Assembly: GCA_020847315.1 (NCBI GenBank)
Contig: JADLCF010000220.1
Span: 1-38,997, forward strand
Source: Bryobacterales bacterium
Lineage (GTDB): Bacteria > Acidobacteriota > Terriglobia > Bryobacterales > Bryobacteraceae
Length of the DNA: 38,997 nucleotides
Reading direction: 5' to 3'
The notes under the pieces are model-generated. The model saw only the letters and a list, made by a program, of their open reading frames with translations. It did no database searches and had not been told where the DNA came from. Below, in pieces: positions 1 through 5,400 of the stretch. How positions within the stretch are numbered: the stretch's first letter is position 1; every line of letters begins with the position of its first letter. The position numbers and the translations under genes were made by a program.

Positions 1-224
1 CCCGCAGTCTCCGATGCAGACCGAAAGATCTTATCCCCCTCGTAGCGCAAGGAATCGACCACCCCGTCCGGACGGACCGATAGTTCAACGCTTACCTGTC
101 CGCTGACCCTCGCTTGAAAAGCGAGCACCGGGTAACGTGGTGCAGCAACGTACCTGGGCTGACAGTCAGGCGCAGCCCGCACAAGGGAAGCCACAATCAA
201 CCCAAGCATCACGATTCTCTTCAT
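1..224 (-). CDS. TonB C-terminal-like secreted protein (cut by window edge)
   Basis: The reading frame starts at an ATG at 222-224 on the minus strand and runs off the left edge, so only the first 74 residues are visible. It begins with a short positively charged start and a hydrophobic stretch (MKRIVMLGLIVASLVRAA), which looks like a signal peptide. This is followed by YPVLAFQARVSGQVSVELSV and a PDG turn, the pattern of the TonB C-terminal domain (Y-P-x-x-A-x-x-x-x-x-x-G-x-V, then PDG). Such small exported proteins are common in Acidobacteriota; their partner is unknown. The ATG overlaps the stop of the upstream frame as ATGA, and a GAGGTAAGGA ribosome binding site lies just upstream, so the two are translationally coupled. 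Family assignment is good; the rest of the gene is not visible. Confidence 0.7.
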   Translation of the reverse strand, partial: MKRIVMLGLIVASLVRAAPDCQPRYVAAPRYPVLAFQARVSGQVSVELSVRPDGVVDSLRYEGDKIFRSASETA

Positions 225-428
225 AGATCCTTACCTCGAAACATGAAGTTGTTCAGCTTCGGCGCGTAGAGCGGCGAGGCGCGTAGGTATTGCTGGAGGA
301 CGGGCCTGTCCACGGCGGCCGTCCCACCTTTCCAGATTTGATAGGTTTGCGATCCGACGGCGTAATTCAAGTTCCCCATTCCGAGTGTTCGGGAAGCGTT
401 CACGCTTGTCGTGTAAGCGTTCATCTCG
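221..428 (-). pseudogene. C-terminal remnant of an unrecognised gene truncated by the IS4 element
   Basis: About 67 codons stay open from the left inverted repeat of the IS down to a TGA at 221-223. The product contains MNAYTTSVNASRTLGMGNLN and ends in FMFRGKDL. No start codon with a ribosome binding site lies in native sequence: the frame comes out of the insertion sequence. The 5' part is not on the far side of the IS, where an unrelated transposase stump sits. The TGA overlaps the ATG of the TonB-like gene, so these were once a coupled pair. I do not recognise the family. Confidence 0.5.
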
Positions 429-448
429 GCTTTCAATTACCCACAAGT
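429..448 (+). repeat. Left terminal inverted repeat of the IS4 element
   Basis: GCTTTCAATTACCCACAAGT is the exact reverse complement of 1958-1977. An outer matching block, GTAAGCGT, sits at 413-420. Confidence 0.9.
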
Positions 449-1914
449 CCGGCACCGATGAGGGCGCCGAGTTCGATGTCATTGAGCCGCGACATGCCAC
501 GCCACATCACCATATTCCCTGGTGGAGGATCCTTTGCTCTGGCCACGTAGCCTCCGAGGCGGGCGATCTTGGTCAGATAGCTCGCGAGGGATCCGGGTTG
601 GCTCTGCTTGTTGCCCTGTTCGACCGTGCGATCCGGTATCAATCGGTCCAGTAGGCGGGTCTCTATCTCCGTGAGTGCGATTTGCGGCGGGGCGGCCGGA
701 GCAACACGGTTCATCATCGTCATCCAGAAGATCCGCCAGCGGAGAATACAGAACACCGCGATCAGGTTCACGATCCGCTCGGAAGCCCGCAACTTCGTCT
801 CCTCCGCCCGGCAACCGGATTTCAGAATCTTGTGGAAGGTCTCAATCTTCCACCGCATCGCATACCTGGAGAGCTTCTCCAGGGCCTCCGCGCGCGAGCG
901 TACCGGCAGGTTGGTGATCAATCTCCAATCGATTGGGGGCCTTCCGGATGGAGCGTTTCGTTCGCGCGCGTGGATCACGGTCAGGGTGAGGGAAGGATAC
1001 TTCTTCTGCTTGCCGACGGGAGGGAAGACTTCCAAGCGCTGGTATCTGACTTCGAGAGTGGCCCACGACACGCGTCCCTTGCCATCCCGGACTTCGACCT
1101 GGTGAACGGCCTTTATTTTCGCGTCCTTCATTGCTGCCGAGATCGTTTGCTTGCCATCGACCGCAAGACGGTCCACGCAAGTGCGAATGAGAAAGTTCGT
1201 GCCCTCATCCTGGGCAGTGCAGAACATCTCGTAGATGTCACTCTCCCGGTCCCCGATATGCACGCAGCGGCTGGCTTTGCCGAGCAGCTTCGTGGAGAGC
1301 CTCAAGTTATCAAGCCAGCGAACGCTCTCCTTCTCTTCAATCGGTACTCGTGTGGGATTGATGCTTCGCTTAAGAGCATTGGTTCCCTTGAAGTGGTCCC
1401 GTGTCCAGAACTTGATTGCGCAGAGGCCGAGGGGCAGGCCTTCGATGGTAACCGCAAGGCTGGAGTGCATCAGGATCCCCCGCACCACATACTGTTCCTT
1501 GCCTCCCTTTCGGAAGCCCTTGCACAGTGCTCCGAGTGCTTGCGCCGATTCCCCGTAGAAGCTGAACTCGGTGGTGTCGTGCAGGATCAAAAGAGGACCG
1601 TCAACCGATGCGGCGCGTTCCTTGGTTGCCTGAAAATGTCCTGCCAGAATCCGCCCTTCCTGGACTTTCCGGTTCGACAGGAAGCGATACGCCGCCTTTG
1701 TGTTCGACCAATCCTGGCAAGCCAGCGGAATCGATTGCCCGACACTTCCCGCCAACTGCCCTACGAGCTTGCGGAAACGACGGCCAAGCCGGGCCTCTTC
1801 AAACCGGCAGCCTGCGAGTTCCCGGTCCAGTGCGGTGGCCATGCCGGTTTGCTGCGACGGAGAATCGTTGGAGCAATCTTTCCGAAACAATGGAGCATCT
1901 TTTTGTCTCGGCAT
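433..1914 (-). CDS. IS4-family transposase, Tn5-like
   Basis: This 493-residue protein cuts and joins the ends of its own element using an RNase H-fold DDE site. Residues 27-100 match the N-terminal DNA-binding/dimer region of Tn5-like transposases (ELAGCRFEEARLGRRFRKLV, CQDWSNTKAAYRFLS). The acidic triad is visible: D113 in ILHDTTEF, D222 in HIGDRESD and E358 in the C-terminal motif. That motif, YAMRWKIETFHKILK, is the IS4 YREK signature (Y351, R354, E358, K365) with exact spacing. The length is normal for the group. The ATG at 1914 is the first good start inside the right end; the stop lies just inside the left inverted repeat. No frameshift is seen, so it is probably functional. Confidence 0.92.
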   Translation of the reverse strand: MPRQKDAPLFRKDCSNDSPSQQTGMATALDRELAGCRFEEARLGRRFRKLVGQLAGSVGQSIPLACQDWSNTKAAYRFLSNRKVQEGRILAGHFQATKERAASVDGPLLILHDTTEFSFYGESAQALGALCKGFRKGGKEQYVVRGILMHSSLAVTIEGLPLGLCAIKFWTRDHFKGTNALKRSINPTRVPIEEKESVRWLDNLRLSTKLLGKASRCVHIGDRESDIYEMFCTAQDEGTNFLIRTCVDRLAVDGKQTISAAMKDAKIKAVHQVEVRDGKGRVSWATLEVRYQRLEVFPPVGKQKKYPSLTLTVIHARERNAPSGRPPIDWRLITNLPVRSRAEALEKLSRYAMRWKIETFHKILKSGCRAEETKLRASERIVNLIAVFCILRWRIFWMTMMNRVAPAAPPQIALTEIETRLLDRLIPDRTVEQGNKQSQPGSLASYLTKIARLGGYVARAKDPPPGNMVMWRGMSRLNDIELGALIGAGLVGN

Positions 1915-1957
1915 TCTGGCTTTACATTCTACGATCTATCTCCAACTGAATCCACAG

Positions 1958-1977
1958 ACTTGTGGGTAATTGAAAGC
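1958..1977 (-). repeat. Right terminal inverted repeat of the IS4 element
   Basis: ACTTGTGGGTAATTGAAAGC is the exact reverse complement of 429-448. The outer block ACGCTTAC at 1986-1993 mirrors the left end. Confidence 0.9.
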
Positions 1978-1994
1978 TGGGCCGGACGCTTACG

Positions 1995-2292
1995 CCTGTC
2001 CCTCGGAGCCGGATGCGGCTCGTCGAGCATGCGCTCGAGATCGACGACCATCCAGGCGTGTTGATTGCGCTCAATGTGGCGGAAACGCGGCGGGGCTTCA
2101 CGGGACAGTATGGCCGATGCCGGCTCTGCCGGCGCACCCGCGGACGGAAGCCCCGGAACAGGCTGCGTGGCCTCGAAGAGCACTTCGTCCCTCGAAATCG
2201 GATTCATGGATACATCATGCCGCCATAACGATAATATCGATCAAGATTATCGGGATTATTCGGAGGATTTTTTTACAGATTCCTGTCCCTCG
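1995..2292 (+). repeat. 11-bp direct repeats bracketing the IS1182 stump
   Basis: CCTGTCCCTCG occurs at 1995-2005 and again at 2282-2292 in the same orientation. The transposase stump lies between the copies. The reverse-complement core gagggacag also occurs at 7388-7396, beyond the right end of the AT-rich island. The repeats may mark a deletion or an old duplication, or may be chance. Confidence 0.4.
2006..2207 (-). pseudogene. IS1182-type transposase, N-terminal stump
   Basis: Read on the minus strand from an ATG at 2207, the frame gives FRHIERNQHAWMVVDLERML followed by DEPHPA. This is the typical opening of IS1182-type transposases (R-x-x-R-N-Q, then D-L-x-x-L-L-x-x-x-H-P-A-R). The similarity stops at HPA (about 2007), just where the IS4 element begins, and the downstream hundreds of residues with the DDE site are missing. 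An 11-bp direct repeat, cctgtccctcg, lies at 1995-2005 and 2282-2292 and brackets the stump. It is a dead fragment. The match comes from remembered family motifs, so the family name is moderately sure. Confidence 0.6.
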
Positions 2293-2325
2293 CTTTCTGA
2301 AACCGCTAAATTCGAAACAATTCGC

Positions 2326-2354
2326 TTGACAGGTCTACAAATCCACTTTAAACT
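2326..2354 (+). promoter_or_regulatory. Sigma-70-like promoter of the cysteine-rich peptide gene
   Basis: A perfect -35 box TTGACA (2326-2331) is followed after 17 bases by TAAACT (2349-2354), four of six matches to the -10 consensus. Transcription would begin near 2361, giving a leader of about 45 bases before the ATG at 2406. Just upstream, 2229-2252 contains a 7-bp inverted repeat (CGATAAT/ATTATCG) and a run of seven T at 2268-2274. Confidence 0.6.
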
Positions 2355-2405
2355 TGACCATCTCAATCAGACTGGTCAGAGTCTGGTGGCCATTTGGAGG
2401 ATTAC

Positions 2406-2618
2406 ATGAACACCTCTGACCTTTCAGGTGTGGTACTGGCCACACTACTTGCGGCAACATCGCCGACGGTCTATCCAAAAACCCCCGATCCACAGCCGAG
2501 TGCTGGATTCCACTTCTGTACGTATTGCTATTGCATCGAGGGTGCGCATGCGTTGCTTTGCGTTTCGTTGACCAACAACGACTGTTTCACCCATCCAGGC
2601 ATAGCCTGCTTCAGCTAA
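2406..2618 (+). CDS. Small cysteine-rich peptide, candidate secreted or modified peptide precursor
   Basis: This 70-residue product belongs to no family I recognise. It starts with a weakly charged N-terminus and a hydrophobic run (SGVVLATLLAATSP, residues 7-20). A proline-rich linker (YPKTPDPQPSAG) follows, then a C-terminal half with six cysteines at 38, 41, 43, 52, 60 and 68 (C-x2-C-x-C-x8-C-x7-C-x7-C). The split into leader, linker and Cys-rich core resembles disulfide-rich secreted peptides or ribosomal peptide precursors, which is inference. The ATG is set by a GGAGG at 2396-2400 with five-base spacing; an in-frame TTG at 2394 lacks a site. A strong promoter sits at 2326-2354. The GT2-like gene at 5401 and secreted protein at 2945 may be partners; no peptide transporter or lanthionine synthetase is nearby. 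Confidence 0.6.
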   Translation: MNTSDLSGVVLATLLAATSPTVYPKTPDPQPSAGFHFCTYCYCIEGAHALLCVSLTNNDCFTHPGIACFS

Positions 2619-2643
2619 CTTCAAACCGCCCGCCGTTCCTTAG

Positions 2644-2925
2644 CCAGATCTGGCCCGACTGCGCAAGGAAGGATTCGCAGAGAGCGAGGTGGCAATCGGG
2701 AGATCCGCTCTACTCACCGACCGCGGATCTCGTCGAAAACTCCTTGTCCAGCGACTGCTTATGTTGGTTGACAATAGACGCTTTGATCGGCGTGAGTCTT
2801 CTGATGAGCGGATTGATGCAGAGATTCGCAAGCTGAGCGTGACTGAACTAAATGCGACTGTTCAGCGCTACATTCTCAGTAATGAGTTCACCGTTGTCAG
2901 AGCAAAAGGTGCAAGGAACCATTAA
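2644..2925 (+). pseudogene. C-terminal stump of an M16-family peptidase
   Basis: From a stop at 2641-2643 the frame is open for 93 codons to a TAA. The product begins PDLARLRKEGFAESEVAIGR, continues through IDAEIRKLSVTELNATVQRY and ends EFTVVRAKGARNH. This matches the last helices and strand of M16 zinc-peptidase-like proteins (EI-x-x-L-x-x-x-G-F-x-x-x-E-V, then I-x-x-L-T-x-x-x-V-N, then T-V-V-R-A). The catalytic HxxEH half and most of the fold are absent, and no ribosome binding site precedes it. A GTG at 2689 could start a shorter frame, but the homology extends upstream of it, so I call it a relic. Its GC content is intermediate between the island and the core genome. Confidence 0.55.
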
Positions 2926-2944
2926 CTGGAGGTAAATCACTATC

Positions 2945-4564
2945 ATGGGTTCGCTACTACTAATCAGTGTCGCACTTGCCCTATCTACCTTTTCGTTACT
3001 CAGCCAACCTACATCAAGAGACGAGGGTCTGGAGCTCGGAGGGCAGGTGCAATCGATCGCTCGAGAAGCACTCAGGAACGCCGAGGTAGTACTAATTTCC
3101 GCAAGTACCGGGGGTCGTGTCCTTCAGACTGTAAAGGCCGATCTAAACGGAACTTATCGTTTTGCTGGCGTGGATCCAGGTCTTTACCGGCTTTATGCGA
3201 CTCATCCAGCATACCTAAGGGCAGAATATGGTGCTCGCAGTCCCATGGGGAAGGGCAAGGTCGTATCTGTGGCGAAATCGAGCCAGCACCTGCTATCGCT
3301 CGACTTCCAGCTTACACCACTCGCACGCGTCACGGTACGTGTTATGGATGAACTAGGCGATCCCAAGTCTGGCGTAAGAGTATATCTGCTCCGGACGGAA
3401 ATTGCGAGAGGTGCGAAACGTTCAACCATTCAGGGTATTGGAGTAACCACTTCTGACGGTGAGTATCGATTTAGTGACGTGCCACCCGGCACATACAGCC
3501 TGAGAGCAGCGCCCATGGAGCTAATTCGCCCGGGAGCCACACCGAAGGGGGCAGAAATGAAAACCGAGAGAGAAAGCTACATCACCACGGACTACGCCAT
3601 GCCTACGCGGGTTGACGGCGGGGATGATCTTCACCTGCATATAGAGCTGCTAAAACATAGAACTTTTTCCGCGTCCGGTCGCATCCGGGGGGAATCAGTT
3701 CCGGACTCGACATTTGTGATGGCGATCCCTGCAGGTACGCCAGATCCTGAGGTATTTCAATCTATTAGTGGGATGGCGGCTGTGGCCAAGGAGGAACGAA
3801 CATTCCATCTCGCATCCTTACCATCAGGGGAATATCTGCTACTTGTTGGTATTGGTCAGAAACTACTGGGTAGAGCATCAATGATAATAGTGCAGGAGGA
3901 TGTGGTTGATATTGAAATAGATCTGTTGCCTCCATGTGATATTAAAGGTCTGATAAAGATCGATCAAGGATCATTCCAAGAAATAGCGAATGCTTCCATC
4001 ACCATGAAGCCAGAATTGCCAACTGCTAGTGTGCATGCGCGAGTAAATGACAACTTAAGCTTTCAATTTTCTAATCTCAGTCGTGAGAAGTTCTTGATAG
4101 AAATATCAACTCTTCCCGAAGATATTGCTATAAAAGAAGTTCGGTTTCACGATGGAGGCCGGGTATCGGGAATGCAGGTAGACTGCCGAAGTGGAGGAGT
4201 GTATGAGCTAATACTAAATCTCACTCGTGCAAACAGGACAATATCGGGTATAGTATTCGTTGAATCAACGCACCCTGCTGCTGAAGCTCTAGTGGTCGCC
4301 GTACCGACGGATATTGACATAGAACAAAGAAAGCATATAACGGTAATTACAGACGAGAACGGGCGATTTAAGTTTGACCATATGATGGCTGGGCGCTACC
4401 GAATCTTTGCACTTGAGACGGATGATATTTCGTCGTGGCCGGATGAAGCAGTTCATAAACTAGCATCACGAGCTACCATGGTTGACCTAACAGCGGCTGA
4501 ATACGCCGAAGTGCAGCTACAGCGAATCGGTGCGACGACACAGAGTGGGGAAACATATCCATGA
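2945..4564 (+). CDS. Secreted carboxypeptidase-regulatory-like (beta-sandwich) protein
   Basis: The 539-residue protein starts with a hydrophobic export signal (SLLLISVALALSTFSLLSQP). It then shows repeated transthyretin/CarboxypepD_reg-like modules. The clearest are residues 30-75 (GGQVQSIAREALRNAEVVLI, with DLNGTYRFAGVDPGLYRLYA), about 130-190 (RVMDELGDPKSGVRVYLL, with SDGEYRFSDVPPGTYSLRA) and about 435-500 (ISGIVFVES, with DENGRFKFDHMMAGRYRIFA). Proteins of this build are plentiful in Solibacter-type acidobacteria and are thought to be surface or periplasmic; no enzyme activity is implied. The start follows a GGAGGT at 2928-2933 with an 11-base spacer. The second half is clearly AT-richer than the flanking core genes. 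Its stop overlaps the next ATG (ATGA), so both are translated together. Partner and ligand are unknown. Confidence 0.75.
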   Translation: MGSLLLISVALALSTFSLLSQPTSRDEGLELGGQVQSIAREALRNAEVVLISASTGGRVLQTVKADLNGTYRFAGVDPGLYRLYATHPAYLRAEYGARSPMGKGKVVSVAKSSQHLLSLDFQLTPLARVTVRVMDELGDPKSGVRVYLLRTEIARGAKRSTIQGIGVTTSDGEYRFSDVPPGTYSLRAAPMELIRPGATPKGAEMKTERESYITTDYAMPTRVDGGDDLHLHIELLKHRTFSASGRIRGESVPDSTFVMAIPAGTPDPEVFQSISGMAAVAKEERTFHLASLPSGEYLLLVGIGQKLLGRASMIIVQEDVVDIEIDLLPPCDIKGLIKIDQGSFQEIANASITMKPELPTASVHARVNDNLSFQFSNLSREKFLIEISTLPEDIAIKEVRFHDGGRVSGMQVDCRSGGVYELILNLTRANRTISGIVFVESTHPAAEALVVAVPTDIDIEQRKHITVITDENGRFKFDHMMAGRYRIFALETDDISSWPDEAVHKLASRATMVDLTAAEYAEVQLQRIGATTQSGETYP

Positions 4565-5046
4565 GTTCAACATTAAGGGTCTTTTTTGCTTACGGAATTC
4601 GTTTCTTCTCAGCCGTCACTCACGGCCAAGCAATTCCAAACCTGGGTGACGCAGAAGAGAGCGTCCTTCTGTTTTCAGCCTATGAGGCTGCGGCACAGGA
4701 TCATGAGAGAATTGTGGCCTCGGATTTGCTCCTAGGCGTGCTTAGAGCAGACCGGCGGAACACTGCGTGGTGCACAGACGAAGTGGTAGCGGCGCTCTGC
4801 GTTGTTGCCAGGCGTGGTGTGTATAAGTCCGGGGGTTGGTGTACGTTCCGAACCGCCGCGGATGCACTCCAACTTGATCGGCAGTCGCGACAGATTCTCC
4901 GATCTGCCAAGCGACTGGCCGCCTGCCGACACGAGAAACTCCGGAGTACTCACTTTCTGCTGACGATGGCGGGGAAACGGGGGCTTTCGGGGAAGTCGGG
5001 CTCAATTCTGCGGGAAGCGTCAGTTGCGGTGCAGAATGGACCCTAG
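4561..5046 (+). CDS. Stand-alone Clp N-terminal-domain-like protein
   Basis: This 161-residue protein has two copies of the Clp-N helical repeat. The first is around residues 30-60 (ESVLLFSAYEAAAQDHERIV, then SDLLLGVLR), the second around residues 110-140 (RQILRSAKRLAACRHEKL, then STHFLLTMA). In ClpA/ClpC/ClpB this domain binds substrates or adaptors; here no AAA+ ATPase follows, so it could only act as a binding module or adaptor. It begins inside the stop of the preceding gene (4-bp overlap), indicating coupled expression with the secreted protein. That is odd, because no signal peptide is obvious beyond a weak hydrophobic start (LRVFFAYGIRFF). An IS66 relic follows 35 bases after its stop, so the 3' end could have been altered. 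The domain call is reasonable; the function is unknown. Confidence 0.6.
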   Translation: MSSTLRVFFAYGIRFFSAVTHGQAIPNLGDAEESVLLFSAYEAAAQDHERIVASDLLLGVLRADRRNTAWCTDEVVAALCVVARRGVYKSGGWCTFRTAADALQLDRQSRQILRSAKRLAACRHEKLRSTHFLLTMAGKRGLSGKSGSILREASVAVQNGP

Positions 5047-5400
5047 CTGCGTCTTTGTTTGATGTCGGCCTGCGCCACTAGGACGTGCGCAAGGGCTTCG
5101 ATGGGCTCTGCGGTCTGGTGCGCGACGAGTTGCTTTGCGATCGGCTGAGTTCTTGAGCGCTCTCCTCAGGAACTGCGATGAACTGCGATTGTGAGACGGG
5201 AGTTGACTGTCGAAATCGTGGCGGTTGAATGCCGATTGGCTCTGGACATCGCATCCACAGAGCCAGCAGCCTCGTTTGTTCAGTGGAATCGAAGTACTGG
5301 GTATCAACTCGCGTCTCCACTGGCTCGCTCACTTAACTTGCAGAACTCAGGAGGGTACCAAGCAACCTCGAAAAGCAAAGGGTAAAGGAGTATGGAGCTC
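5047..5400. other. Non-coding gap with IS66 relic and possible promoter
   Basis: The stretch holds the IS66 tnpB relic (5082-5150), a tandem 10-bp repeat gaactgcgat (5172-5191), and a weak promoter-like pair, TTGACT (5203-5208) and TTGAAT (5225-5230), spaced 16 bases. AAAGGAG at 5384-5390 serves the next gene. An open frame at 5191-5385 has no recognisable product and no ribosome binding site. Confidence 0.45.
5082..5150 (+). pseudogene. IS66-family tnpB fragment
   Basis: The frame reads DVRKGFDGLCGLVRDELLCD and then RLS. It matches the conserved core of the IS66 accessory protein TnpB (D-M-R-K-x-F-D-G-L-x-x-L-V). Only about 23 codons survive: a stop precedes it and the similarity ends at once, so it is a dead relic. 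It lies between the Clp-N-like gene and the glycosyltransferase-like gene, showing that the island has suffered insertion or recombination. Confidence 0.65.

Larger units (their letters stand above)
413..1993 (-). mobile_element. IS4-family (Tn5/IS50-like) insertion sequence
   Basis: A single transposase gene is bracketed by a perfect 20-bp inverted repeat at 429-448 and 1958-1977. Eight non-matching bases further out, a second matching block follows: GTAAGCGT at 413-420 and ACGCTTAC at 1986-1993. The most symmetric reading of the element is therefore 413-1993 with split terminal repeats; the minimal reading is 429-1977. No clean target duplication is visible. The near-match gcttgtc (404-410) and gcctgtc (1994-2000) differs at one base, and its left copy is not flush with the end. 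The intact reading frame and perfect repeat suggest a fairly recent or still functional element. Confidence 0.85.

Noticed and set aside
404-2000. Target-site duplication gcttgtc/gcctgtc around the IS4 element
   Set aside because: One mismatch, and the left copy is two bases away from the symmetric end, so it cannot be claimed.
682-2064. A 460-residue plus-strand frame across the IS
   Set aside because: It is antisense to the intact transposase with the exact YREK motif; no recognisable domain.
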